NCBI GenBank assembly: GCA_964019695.1
Contig: OZ026524.1
Coordinates: 15,492,309-15,556,308 of the forward strand
Length of the DNA stretch: 64,000 bases
Reading direction: 5' to 3'
Source: Loripinus fragilis
Taxonomy: Eukaryota; Mollusca; Bivalvia; Lucinida; Lucinidae
Of the stretch, positions 14,401 to 28,279 are shown piece by piece. Position 1 is the stretch's first letter; every line of letters begins with the position of its first letter. A model generated the notes under the pieces. That model worked only from the letters and a program-made list of their open reading frames with translations, was not told the origin of the DNA and did no database searches. The translations under genes and the position numbers were made by a program.

Positions 14401-17400
14401 AGTCATTAAAGGATAATCTCACATAAACTTTAGTTACAAAATTTAAAAACCGAAGCTAAAAAATCAAATTTTAAAGCGATTTTAAGCAAAATCGCGAACA
14501 GTTTTGAATCACATTCAAATTTGCCCCCAAAACCATGCTACGTTGCACCCAAGCATGCTGAAAACAGCAATTTATACCACTTACTTTGTGTCTGAAGTAG
14601 AGCAGCTTCACTGATGAGTGCCTGATGCTGGATGAAACACATCATTTCATTCTAATCATGATCTACACTGCTAGTTCTGAATGTGAAATATTCCGTAATT
14701 TAGATGCTACCAAAATGGCCAGATTAGGAAAGATTTGAGACCTAGGTCTCGATTTAATGCCCATATCATAATGGAAATTGCTCATCCTCTTTTTTTGATG
14801 AAACTATATCCCAAATTTGAAATTTCGGAAAAGACTGTAAGTAAAGATTACTCATTAGAACGGCCTCGTCGAACGAGAAATATCACAACCCGCTTAAGCA
14901 CATAATACGAGTATCTGTGTGAAAGTGTTTCATTGGGGGTCAGGTAACTAAATGAGCTTTATTAACTGTGTTATATCATTATCTATGTGAGGCGGTTCTA
15001 ATGAGTAGCTTCAAATACAATTTTGAGTGTGAGGCGACTCTAATGAGTACCAAACAATACTACTGCTTGTGTGGTTGAAATAAGAACAAAATTTGATCTC
15101 GGGTGAAGCTGGGGGGGGGGGGCTGCAGTTGATTTGTTTAGCTGTAAAAGTTTTAAGTTTGTGTTCAAATTAGTACAGCCTCAGCCCGGTGAGTTGAACA
15201 GCCAAATACAATTGAATTTTATTGGTCTAAGCAATGAGGCCAGGGAACCTGCTTGGGGGAATGGTCCTGACCAGTCCCTGCGGATCCTCATCATTATGCC
15301 TTTAAGTGCTATCTCTATGAGGCGGTTCTAATGAGTGTAAGTATCCTAAGAGTGCTTTAATAAATACCCATATGCTAAGTCACCATACTGGTACAGTTAA
15401 ATTGAGTAAGCACTCATAGCACATTTCAGTAGAAAAGGGAATACAATCACAAAAATCAACTTGCACAGCAGTGCTAGCCAGTCTGCAAAAACGGAGTATC
15501 ACGGTCAGCCTGCTCGGATTGATTAGTCAAATCCTGGTCAAAACTGTTTGTGTATGGCCATTCAATTGCATTTTCTGGTATATAATGCAATTTGAGTCTT
15601 TCCTCGAGAGAACCAGGCTTTAAAAATGATTTTAAGAAAAATTTAAATTTTAAACTAAAATTCAATAAAATTTTAAAATTTAAATTTAAATTTCTTCCAA
15701 AAATAATTTCAAATTATTTCTATTTTGATTCCTGATCTGTGTGCGAAATTTCATCTGAATTCATTGAAAAATGACTGTTTTACAAAGATTTTCGTTTTTT
15801 TCACCTTCTCTCTTATAGGGTTCGGTGCACAATTAATCGGTCCCATTCAACTCCATGTAAAAAGGCAGAATTCGAGCATCTGCAAATTTTTCCAGGACAT
15901 TGCTTGGACTTTTTTTTGTCTGTGAGTGGCAAGATCTGTCATTCACCTATCAAAAAAGTGAAAAGACAACCTACCTTGATAATCTCGTTTTCTCAGCATT
16001 CTCCGTTCTTTGGGGAACAGTCAAAAAATCCGGGCTGAAATCCGACCCGCGTCAGACGTTACCTGGGGAGTGCGCCGGGGAGTCTGTGACAAAATAGTCC
16101 ACACAAAGATGCATTTTTCTGCATCAGCCTGACAAACATAGACCAATGTTGAATCACATGTACATTTAAAGTCGAATAAAGCACCCATTTACGCCATAAA
16201 GGGCCCAGAAACGGCAAGTGCTAAATTTCTAAAGGTACTATTTTCGTGGGCTACCAAACCGGAAGACTGTAATTGTGTACTAACACCTTCAAGAATCTGC
16301 AAATTTTCGAATTTTTAAATTTTGTCTCTGTGACATATCAAACTCATATAGTTAAGCAAATAATCGTCCAAAAAGACTAACTCAGTCACCAAAAAGCGAA
16401 ACAAATTTAGGATTTCATATGTGACCCCCCTCACAAGCTGACACAAGCAAAAGTTCAATTATTCAAACTAGTCTGATGAAAAAGTTCATAGTTTCAATTA
16501 TTTCAATGAATCTCAATAACCCAAAAGCAAAAAAGAAAGTTTAGGCATCTGTTAGAGTCATTAAAGGATAATCTCACATAAACTTTAGTTACAAAATTTA
16601 AAAACCGAAGCTAAAAAATCAAATTTTAAAGCGATTTTAAGCAAAATCGCGAACAGTTTTGAATCACATTCAAATTTGCCCCCAAAACCATGCTACGTTG
16701 CACCCAAGCATGCTGAAAACAGCAATTTATACCACTTACTTTGTGTCTGAAGTAGAGCAGCTTCACTGATGAGTGCCTGATGCTGGATGAAACACATCAT
16801 TTCATTCTAATCATGATCTACACTGCTAGTTCTGAATGTGAAATATTCCGTAATTCAGATGCTACCAAAATGGCCAGATTAGGAAAGATTTGAGACCTAG
16901 GTCTCGATATAATGCCCATATCATAATGGAAATTGCTCATCCTCTTTTTTTGATGAAACTATATCCCAAATTTGAAATTTCGGAAAAGACTGTAAGTAAA
17001 GATTACTCATTAGAACGGCCTCGTCGAACGAGAAATATCACAACCCGCTTAAGCACATAATACGAGTATCTGTGTGAAAGTGTTTCATTGGGGGTCAGGT
17101 AACTAAATGAGCTTTATTAACTGTGTTATATCATTATCTATGTGAGGCGGTTCTAATGAGTAGCTTCAAATACAATTTTGAGTGTGAGGCGACTCTAATG
17201 AGTACCAAACAATACTACTGCTTGTGTGGTTGAAATAAGAACAAAATTTGATCTCGGGTGAAGCTGGGGGGGGGGGCTGCAGTTGATTTGTTTAGCTGTA
17301 AAAGTTTTAAGTTTGTGTTCAAATTAGTACAGCCTCAGCCCGGTGAGTTGAACAGCCAAATACAATTGAATTTTATTGGTCTAAGCAATGAGGCCAGGGA

Positions 17401-20400
17401 ACCTGCTTGGGGGAATGGTCCTGACCAGTCCCTGCGGATCCTCATCATTATGCCTTTAAGTGCTATCTCTATGAGGCGGTTCTAATGAGTGTAAGTATCC
17501 TAAGAGTGCTTTAATAAATACCCATATGCTAAGTCACCATACTGGTACAGTTAAATTGAGTAAGCACTCATAGCACATTTCAGTAGAAAAGGGAATACAA
17601 TCACAAAAATCAACTTGCACAGCAGTGCTAGCCAGTCTGCAAAAACGGAGTATCACGGTCAGCCTGCTCGGATTGATTAGTCAAATCCTGGTCAAAACTG
17701 TTTGTGTATGGCCATTCAATTGCATTTTCTGGTATATAATGCAATTTGAGTCTTTCCTCGAGAGAACCAGGCTTTAAAAATGATTTTAAGAAAAAATTAA
17801 ATTTTAAACTAAAATTCAATAAAATTTTAAAATTTAAATTTAAATTTCTTCCAAAAATAATTTCAAATTATTTCTATTTTGATTCCTGATCTGTGTGCGA
17901 AATTTCATCTGAATTCATTGAAAAATGACTGTTTTACAAAGATTTTCGTTTTTTTCACCTTCTCTCTTATAGGGTTCGGTGCACAATTAATCGGTCCCAT
18001 TCAAATCCATGTAAAAAGGCAGAATTCGAGCATCTGCAAATTTTTCCAGGACATTGCTTGGACTTTTTTTTGTCTGTGAGTGGCAAGATCTGTCATTCAC
18101 CTATCAAAAAAGTGAAAAGACAACCTACCTTGATAATCTCGTTTTCTCAGCATTCTCCGTTCTTTGGGGAACAGTCAAAAAATCCGGGCTGAAATCCGAC
18201 CCGCGTCAGACGTTACCTGGGGAGTGCGCCGGGGAGTCTGTGACAAAATAGTCCACACAAAGATGCATTTTTCTGCATCAGCCTGACAAACATAGACCAA
18301 TGTTGAATCACATGTACATTTAAAGTCGAATAAAGCACCCATTTACGCCATAAAGGGCCCAGAAACGGCAAGTGCTAAATTTCTAAAGGTACTATTTTCG
18401 TGGGCTACCAAACCGGAAGACTGTAATTGTGTACTAACACCTTCAAGAATCTGCAAATTTTCGAATTTTTAAATTTTGTCTCTGTGACATATCAAACTCA
18501 TATAGTTAAGCAAATAATCGTCCAAAAAGACTAACTCAGTCACCAAAAAGCGAAACAAATTTAGGATTTCATATGTGACCCCCCTCACAAGCTGACACAA
18601 GCAAAAGTTCAATTATTCAAACTAGTCTGATGAAAAAGTTCATAGTTTCAATTATTTCAATGAATCTCAATAACCCAAAAGCAAAAAAGAAAGTTTAGGC
18701 ATCTGTAAGAGTCATTAAAGGATAATCTCACATAAACTTTAGTTACAAAATTTAAAAACCGAAGCTAAAAAATCAAATTTTAAAGCGATTTTAAGCAAAA
18801 TCGCGAACAGTTTTGAATCACATTCAAATTTGCCCCCAAAACCATGCTACGTTGCACCCAAGCATGCTGAAAACAGCAATTTATACCACTTACTTTGTGT
18901 CTGAAGTAGAGCAGCTTCACTGATGAGTGCCTGATGCTGGATGAAACACATCATTTCATTCTAATCATGATCTACACTGCTAGTTCTGAATGTGAAATAT
19001 TCCGTAATTTAGATGCTACCAAAATGGCCAGATTAGGAAAGATTTGAGACCTAGGTCTCGATTTAATGCCCATATCATAATGGAAATTGCTCATCCTCTT
19101 TTTTTGATGAAACTATATCCCAAATTTGAAATTTCGGAAAAGACTGTAAGTAAAGATTACTCATTAGAACGGCCTCGTCGAACGAGAAATATCACAACCC
19201 GCTTAAGCACATGATACGAGTATCTGTGTGAAAGTGTTTCATTGGGGGTCAGGTAACTAAATGAGCTTTATTAACTGTGTTATATCATTATCTATGTGAG
19301 GCGGTTCTAATGAGTAGCTTCAAATACAATTTTGAGTGTGAGGCGACTCTAATGAGTACCAAACAATACTACTGCTTGTGTGGTTGAAATAAGAACAAAA
19401 TTTGATCTCGGGTGAAGCTGGGGGGGGGGGGGGCTGCAGTTGATTTGTTTAGCTGTAAAAGTTTTATGTTTGTGTTCAAATTAGTACAGCCTCAGCCCGG
19501 TGAGTTGAACAGCCAAATACAATTGAATTTTATTGGTCTAAGCAATGAGGCCAGGGAACCTGCTTGGGGGAATGGTCCTGACCAGTCCCTGCGGATCCTC
19601 ATCATTATGCCTTTAAGTGCTATCTCTATGAGGCGGTTCTAATGAGTGTAAGTATCCTAAGAGTGCTTTAATAAATACCCATATGCTAAGTCACCATACT
19701 GGTACAGTTAAATTGAGTAAGCACTCATAGCACATTTCAGTAGAAAAGGGAATACAATCACAAAAATCAACTTGCACAGCAGTGCTAGCCAGTCTGCAAA
19801 AACGGAGTATCACGGTCAGCCTGCTCGGATTGATTAGTCAAATCCTGGTCAAAACTGTTTGTGTATGGCCATTCAATTGCATTTTCTGGTATATAATGCA
19901 ATTTGAGTCTTTCCTCGAGAGAACCAGGCTTTAAAAATGATTTTAAGAAAAATTTAAATTTTAAACTAAAATTCAATAAAATTTTAAAATTTAAATTTAA
20001 ATTTCTTCCAAAAATAATTTCAAATTATTTCTATTTTGATTCCTGATCTGTGTGCGAAATTTCATCTGAATTCATTGAAAAATGACTGTTTTACAAAGAT
20101 TTTCGTTTTTTTCACCTTCTCTCTTATAGGGTTCGGTGCACAATTAATCGGTCCCATTCAACTCCATGTAAAAAGGCAGAATTCGAGCATCTGCAAATTT
20201 TTCCAGGACATTGCTTGGACTTTTTTTTGTCTGTGAGTGGCAAGATCTGTCATTCACCTATCAAAAAAGTGAAAAGACAACCTACCTTGATAATCTCGTT
20301 TTCTCAGCATTCTCCGTTCTTTGGGGAACAGTCAAAAAATGCGGGCTGAAATCCGACCCGCGTCAGACGTTACCTGGGGAGTGCGCCGGGGAGTCTGTGA

Positions 20401-21536
20401 CAAAATAGTCCACACAAAGATGCATTTTTCTGCATCAGCCTGACAAACATAGACCAATGTTGAATCACATGTACATTTAAAGTCGAATAAAGCACCCATT
20501 TACGCCATAAAGGGCCCAGAAACGGCAAGTGCTAAATTTCTAAAGGTACTATTTTCGTGGGCTACCAAACCGGAAGACTGTAATTGTGTACTAACACCTT
20601 CAAGAATCTGCAAATTTTCGAATTTTTAAATTTTGTCTCTGTGACATATCAAACTCATATAGTTAAGCAAATAATCGTCCAAAAAGACTAACTCAGTCAC
20701 CAAAAAGCGAAACAAATTTAGGATTTCATATGTGACCCCCCTCACAAGCTGACACAAGCAAAAGTTCAATTATTCAAACTAGTCTGATGAAAAAGTTCAT
20801 AGTTTCAATTATTTCAATGAATCTCAATAACCCAAAAGCAAAAAAGAAAGTTTAGGCATCTGTAAGAGTCATTAAAGGATAATCTCACATAAACTTTAGT
20901 TACAAAATTTAAAAACCGAAGCTAAAAAATCAAATTTTAAAGCGATTTTAAGCAAAATCGCGAACAGTTTTGAATCACATTCAAATTTGCCCCCAAAACC
21001 ATGCTACGTTGCACCCAAGCATGCTGAAAACAGCAATTTATACCACTTACTTTGTGTCTGAAGTAGAGCAGCTTCACTGATGAGTGCCTGATGCTGGATG
21101 AAACACATCATTTCATTCTAATCATGATCTACACTGCTAGTTCTGAATGTGAAATATTCCGTAATTTAGATGCTACCAAAATGGCCAGATTAGGAAAGAT
21201 TTGAGACCTAGGTCTCGATTTAATGCCCATATCATAATGGAAATTGCTCATCCTCTTTTTTTGATGAAACTATATCCCAAATTTGAAATTTCGGAAAAGA
21301 CTGTAAGATTACTCATTAGAACGGCCTCGTCGAACGAGAAATATCACAACCCGCTTAAGCACATGATACGAGTATCTGTGTGAAAGTGTTTCATTGGGGG
21401 TCAGGTAACTAAATGAGCTTTATTAACTGTGTTATATCATTATCTATGTGAGGCGGTTCTAATGAGTAGCTTCAAATACAATTTTGAGTGTGAGGCGACT
21501 CTAATGAGTACCAAACAATACTACTGCTTGTGTGGT

Positions 21537-23223
21537 TGAAATAAGAACAAAATTTGATCTCGGGTGAAGCTGGGGGGGGGGGGGGCTGCAGTTGATTTGT
21601 TTAGCTGTAAAAGTTTTAAGTTTGTGTTCAAATTAGTACAGCCTCAGCCCGGTGAGTTGAACAGCCAAATACAATTGAATTTTATTGGTCTAATCAATGA
21701 GGCCAGGGAACCTGCTTGGGGGAATGGTCCTGACCAGTCCCTGCGGATCCTCATCATTATGCCTTTAAGTGCTATCTCTATGAGGCGGTTCTAATGAGTG
21801 TAAGTATCCTAAGAGTGCTTTAATAAATACCCATATGCTAAGTCACCATACTGGTACAGTTAAATTGAGTAAGCACTCATAGCACATTTCAGTAGAAAAG
21901 GGAATACAATCACAAAAATCAACTTGCACAGCAGTGCTAGCCAGTCTGCAAAAACGGAGTATCACGGTCAGCCTGCTCGGATTGATTAGTCAAATCCTGG
22001 TCAAAACTGTTTGTGTATGGCCATTCAATTGCATTTTCTGGTATATAATGCAATTTGAGTCTTTCCTCGAGAGAACCAGGCTTTAAAAATGATTTTAAGA
22101 AAAATTTAAATTTTAAACTAAAATTCAATAAAATTTTAAAATTTAAATTTAAATTTCTTCCAAAAATAATTTCAAATTATTTCTATTTTGATTCCTGATC
22201 TGTGTGCGAAATTTCATCTGAATTCATTGAAAAATGACTGTTTTACAAAGATTTTCGTTTTTTTCACCTTCTCTCTTATATTCAAGAATCTGCAAATTTT
22301 CGAATTTTTAAATTTTGTCTCTGTGACATATCAAACTCATATAGTTAAGCAAATAATCGTCCAAAAAGACTAACTCAGTCACCAAAAAGCGAAACAAATT
22401 TAGGATTTCATATGTGACCCCCCTCACAAGCTGACACAAGCAAAAGTTCAATTATTCAAACTAGTCTGATGAAAAAGTTCATAGTTTCAATTATTTCAAT
22501 GAATCTCAATAACCCAAAAGCAAAAAAGAAAGTTTAGGCATCTGTAAGAGTCATTAAAGGATAATCTCACATAAACTTTAGTTACAAAATTTAAAAACCG
22601 AAGCTAAAAAATCAAATTTTAAAGCGATTTTAAGCAAAATCGCGAACAGTTTTGAATCACATTCAAATTTGCCCCCAAAACCATGCTACGTTGCACCCAA
22701 GCATGCTGAAAACAGCAATTTATACCACTTACTTTGTGTCTGAAGTAGAGCAGCTTCACTGATGAGTGCCTGATGCTGGATGAAACACATCATTTCATTC
22801 TAATCATGATCTACACTGCTAGTTCTGAATGTGAAATATTCCGTAATTTAGATGCTACCAAAATGGCCAGATTAGGAAAGATTTGAGACCTAGGTCTCGA
22901 TTTAATGCCCATATCATAATGGAAATTGCTCATCCTCTTTTTTTGATGAAACTATATCCCAAATTTGAAATTTCGGAAAAGACTGTAAGTAAAGATTACT
23001 CATTAGAACGGCCTCGTCGAACGAGAAATATCACAACCCGCTTAAGCACATGATACGAGTATCTGTGTGAAAGTGTTTCATTGGGGGTCAGGTAACTAAA
23101 TGAGCTTTATTAACTGTGTTATATCATTATCTATGTGAGGCGGTTCTAATGAGTAGCTTCAAATACAATTTTGAGTGTGAGGCGACTCTAATGAGTACCA
23201 AACAATACTACTGCTTGTGTGGT
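21537..23223 (+). repeat. Array copy 11, 1687-bp unit lacking the 470-bp module
   Basis: The junction lies at 22280/22281 (TCTCTTATA then TTCAAGAATC). The rest of the unit is intact. Confidence 0.93.
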
Positions 23224-25375
23224 TGAAATAAGAACAAAATTTGATCTCGGGTGAAGCTGGGGGGGGGGGGGGCTGCAGTTGATTTGTTTAGCTGTAAAAG
23301 TTTTATGTTTGTGTTCAAATTAGTACAGCCTCAGCCCGGTGAGTTGAACAGCCAAATACAATTGAATTTTATTGGTCTAAGCAATGAGGCCAGGGAACCT
23401 GCTTGGGGGAATGGTCCTGACCAGTCCCTGCGGATCCTCATCATTATGCCTTTAAGTGCTATCTCTATGAGGCGGTTCTAATGAGTGTAAGTATCCTAAG
23501 AGTGCTTTAATAAATACCCATATGCTAAGTCACCATACTGGTACAGTTAAATTGAGTAAGCACTCATAGCACATTTCAGTAGAAAAGGGAATACAATCAC
23601 AAAAATCAACTTGCACAGCAGTGCTAGCCAGTCTGCAAAAACGGAGTATCACGGTCAGCCTGCTCGGATTGATTAGTCAAATCCTGGTCAAAACTGTTTG
23701 TGTATGGCCATTCAATTGCATTTTCTGGTATATAATGCAATTTGAGTCTTTCCTCGAGAGAACCAGGCTTTAAAAATGATTTTAAGAAAAATTTAAATTT
23801 TAAACTAAAATTCAATAAAATTTTAAAATTTAAATTTAAATTTCTTCCAAAAATAATTTCAAATTATTTCTATTTTGATTCCTGATCTGTGTGCGAAATT
23901 TCATCTGAATTCATTGAAAAATGACTGTTTTACAAAGATTTTCGTTTTTTTCACCTTCTCTCTTATAGGGTTCGGTGCACAATTAATCGGTCCCATTCAA
24001 CTCCATGTAAAAAGGCAGAATTCGAGCATCTGCAAATTTTTCCAGGACATTGCTTGGACTTTTTTTTGTCTGTGAGTGGCAAGATCTGTCATTCACCTAT
24101 CAAAAAAGTGAAAAGACAACCTACCTTGATAATCTCGTTTTCTCAGCATTCTCCGTTCTTTGGGGAACAGTCAAAAAATGCGGGCTGAAATCCGACCCGC
24201 GTCAGACGTTACCTGGGGAGTGCGCCGGGGAGTCTGTGACAAAATAGTCCACACAAAGATGCATTTTTCTGCATCAGCCTGACAAACATAGACCAATGTT
24301 GAATCACATGTACATTTAAAGTCGAATAAAGCACCCATTTACGCCATAAAGGGCCCAGAAACGGCAAGTGCTAAATTTCTAAAGGTACTATTTTCGTGGG
24401 CTACCAAACCGGAAGACTGTAATTGTGTACTAACACCTTCAAGAATCTGCAAATTTTCGAATTTTTAAATTTTGTCTCTGTGACATATCAAACTCATATA
24501 GTTAAGCAAATAATCGTCCAAAAAGACTAACTCAGTCACCAAAAAGCGAAACAAATTTAGGATTTCATATGTGACCCCCCTCACAAGCTGACACAAGCAA
24601 AAGTTCAATTATTCAAACTAGTCTGATGAAAAAGTTCATAGTTTCAATTATTTCAATGAATCTCAATAACCCAAAAGCAAAAAAGAAAGTTTAGGCATCT
24701 GTAAGAGTCATTAAAGGATAATCTCACATAAACTTTAGTTACAAAATTTAAAAACCGAAGCTAAAAAATCAAATTTTAAAGCGATTTTAAGCAAAATCGC
24801 GAACAGTTTTGAATCACATTCAAATTTGCCCCCAAAACCATGCTACGTTGCACCCAAGCATGCTGAAAACAGCAATTTATACCACTTACTTTGTGTCTGA
24901 AGTAGAGCAGCTTCACTGATGAGTGCCTGATGCTGGATGAAACACATCATTTCATTCTAATCATGATCTACACTGCTAGTTCTGAATGTGAAATATTCCG
25001 TAATTTAGATGCTACCAAAATGGCCAGATTAGGAAAGATTTGAGACCTAGGTCTCGATTTAATGCCCATATCATAATGGAAATTGCTCATCCTCTTTTTT
25101 TGATGAAACTATATCCCAAATTTGAAATTTCGGAAAAGACTGTAAGATTACTCATTAGAACGGCCTCGTCGAACGAGAAATATCACAACCCGCTTAAGCA
25201 CATGATACGAGTATCTGTGTGAAAGTGTTTCATTGGGGGTCAGGTAACTAAATGAGCTTTATTAACTGTGTTATATCATTATCTATGTGAGGCGGTTCTA
25301 ATGAGTAGCTTCAAATACAATTTTGAGTGTGAGGCGACTCTAATGAGTACCAAACAATACTACTGCTTGTGTGGT

Positions 25376-27063
25376 TGAAATAAGAACAAAATTTGATCTC
25401 GGGTGAAGCTGGGGGGGGGGGGGGGCTGCAGTTGATTTGTTTAGCTGTAAAAGTTTTAAGTTTGTGTTCAAATTAGTACAGCCTCAGCCCGGTGAGTTGA
25501 ACAGCCAAATACAATTGAATTTTATTGGTCTAAGCAATGAGGCCAGGGAACCTGCTTGGGGGAATGGTCCTGACCAGTCCCTGCGGATCCTCATCATTAT
25601 GCCTTTAAGTGCTATCTCTATGAGGCGGTTCTAATGAGTGTAAGTATCCTAAGAGTGCTTTAATAAATACCCATATGCTAAGTCACCATACTGGTACAGT
25701 TAAATTGAGTAAGCACTCATAGCACATTTCAGTAGAAAAGGGAATACAATCACAAAAATCAACTTGCACAGCAGTGCTAGCCAGTCTGCAAAAACGGAGT
25801 ATCACGGTCAGCCTGCTCGGATTGATTAGTCAAATCCTGGTCAAAACTGTTTGTGTATGGCCATTCAATTGCATTTTCTGGTATATAATGCAATTTGAGT
25901 CTTTCCTCGAGAGAACCAGGCTTTAAAAATGATTTTAAGAAAAATTTAAATTTTAAACTAAAATTCAATAAAATTTTAAAATTTAAATTTAAATTTCTTC
26001 CAAAAATAATTTCAAATTATTTCTATTTTGATTCCTGATCTGTGTGCGAAATTTCATCTGAATTCATTGAAAAATGACTGTTTTACAAAGATTTTCGTTT
26101 TTTTCACCTTCTCTCTTATATTCAAGAATCTGCAAATTTTCGAATTTTTAAATTTTGTCTCTGTGACATATCAAACTCATATAGTTAAGCAAATAATCGT
26201 CCAAAAAGACTAACTCAGTCACCAAAAAGCGAAACAAATTTAGGATTTCATATGTGACCCCCCTCACAAGCTGACACAAGCAAAAGTTCAATTATTCAAA
26301 CTAGTCTGATGAAAAAGTTCATAGTTTCAATTATTTCAATGAATCTCAATAACCCAAAAGCAAAAAAGAAAGTTTAGGCATCTGTAAGAGTCATTAAAGG
26401 ATAATCTCACATAAACTTTAGTTACAAAATTTAAAAACCGAAGCTAAAAAATCAAATTTTAAAGCGATTTTAAGCAAAATCGCGAACAGTTTTGAATCAC
26501 ATTCAAATTTGCCCCCAAAACCATGCTACGTTGCACCCAAGCATGCTGAAAACAGCAATTTATACCACTTACTTTGTGTCTGAAGTAGAGCAGCTTCACT
26601 GATGAGTGCCTGATGCTGGATGAAACACATCATTTCATTCTAATCATGATCTACACTGCTAGTTCTGAATGTGAAATATTCCGTAATTTAGATGCTACCA
26701 AAATGGCCAGATTAGGAAAGATTTGAGACCTAGGTCTCGATTTAATGCCCATATCATAATGGAAATTGCTCATCCTCTTTTTTTGATGAAACTATATCCC
26801 AAATTTGAAATTTCGGAAAAGACTGTAAGTAAAGATTACTCATTAGAACGGCCTCGTCGAACGAGAAATATCACAACCCGCTTAAGCACATGATACGAGT
26901 ATCTGTGTGAAAGTGTTTCATTGGGGGTCAGGTAACTAAATGAGCTTTATTAACTGTGTTATATCATTATCTATGTGAGGCGGTTCTAATGAGTAGCTTC
27001 AAATACAATTTTGAGTGTGAGGCGACTCTAATGAGTACCAAACAATACTACTGCTTGTGTGGT
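25376..27063 (+). repeat. Array copy 13, 1688-bp unit lacking the 470-bp module
   Basis: It has the same junction as copy 11, at 26120/26121. It is one G longer in the poly-G tract than copy 11. Confidence 0.93.
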
Positions 27064-28279
27064 TGAAATAAGAACAAAATTTGATCTCGGGTGAAGCTGG
27101 GGGGGGGGGGGGCTGCAGTTGATTTGTTTAGCTGTAAAAGTTTTAAGTTTGTGTTCAAATTAGTACAGCCTCAGCCCGGTGAGTTGAACAGCCAAATACA
27201 ATTGAATTTTATTGGTTTAAGCAATGAGGCCAGGGAACCTGCTTGGGGGAATGGTCCTGACCAGTCCCTGCGGATCCTCATCATTATGCCTTTAAGTGCT
27301 ATCTCTATGAGGCGGTTCTAATGAGTGTAAGTATCCTAAGAGTGCTTTAATAAATACCCATATGCTAAGTCACCATACTGGTACAGTTAAATTGAGTAAG
27401 CACTCATAGCACATTTCAGTAGAAAAGGGAATACAATCACAAAAATCAACTTGCACAGCAGTGCTAGCCAGTCTGCAAAAACGGAGTATCACGGTCAGCC
27501 TGCTCGGAATGATTAGTCAAATCCTGGTCAAAACTGTTTGTGTATGGCCATTCAATTGCATTTTCTGGTATATAATGCAATTTGAGTCTTTCCTCGAGAG
27601 AACCAGGCTTTAAAAATGATTTTAAGAAAAATTTAAATTTTAAACTAAAATTCAATAAAATTTTAAAATTTAAATTTAAATTTCTTCCAAAAATAATTTC
27701 AAATTATTTCTATTTTGATTCCTGATCTGTGTGCGAAATTTCATCTGAATTCATTGAAAAATGACTGTTTTACAAAGATTTTCGTTTTTTTCACCTTCTC
27801 TCTTATAGGGTTCGGTGCACAATTAATCGGTCCCATTCAACTCCATGTAAAAAGGCAGAATTCGAGCATCTGCAAATTTTTCCAGGACATTGCTTGGACT
27901 TTTTTTTGTCTGTGAGTGGCAAGATCTGTCATTCACCTATCAAAAAAGTGAAAAGACAACCTACCTTGATAATCTCGTTTTCTCAGCATTCTCCGTTCTT
28001 TGGGGAACAGTCAAAAAATCCGGGCTGAAATCCGACCCGCGTCAGACGTTACCTGGGGAGTGCGCCGGGGAGTCTGTGACAAAATAGTCCACACAAAGAT
28101 GCATTTTTCTGCATCAGCCTGACAAACATAGACCAATGTTGAATCACATGTACATTTAAAGTCGAATAAAGCACCCATTTACGCCATAAAGGGCCCAGAA
28201 ACGGCAAGTGCTAAATTTCTAAAGGTACTATTTTCGTGGGCTACCAAACCGGAAGACTGTAATTGTGTACTAACACCTT

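Larger units (their letters stand above)
19385..27063 (+). repeat. Higher-order duplication: copies 10-11 repeated as copies 12-13
   Basis: Copies 10 and 12 share three private changes: T in the GTTTTATGTTTG stretch near the poly-G, G in AAAAAATGCGGGC, and a 5-bp deletion giving GTAAGATTACTC. Copies 11 and 13 share the absence of the 470-bp module. The pair 19385-23223 (3839 bp) is therefore repeated as 23224-27063 (3840 bp). Copy 11 has a private base (GGTCTAATCAATG) missing in 13, so the two dimers have begun to diverge. This fits unequal exchange or replication-based duplication of a two-unit block. Confidence 0.88.
1..28279 (+). repeat. Tandem array of a ~2.16-kb unit (13 full copies + 1 partial)
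   Basis: Taking the unit to begin at TGAAATAAGAAC, copies start at 1, 2157, 4316, 6472, 8605, 10762, 12918, 15076, 17231, 19385, 21537, 23224, 25376 and 27064; the last is cut at 28279. Most units are 2152-2159 bp; copy 4 is 2133 bp and copies 11 and 13 are about 1687 bp. By eye the copies differ at only a handful of single bases, the poly-G length and a few indels, so the array is recently amplified or strongly homogenised. The left edge is outside the window. Each unit can be read as four short frames of 60-80 codons, but these show no known domain, one is phase-broken by the poly-G tract, and none looks like a gene. I found no 5S rRNA, snRNA, tRNA or histone sequence in the unit. It behaves as a long-period satellite; a structural or non-coding RNA role cannot be excluded. 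Confidence 0.95.
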
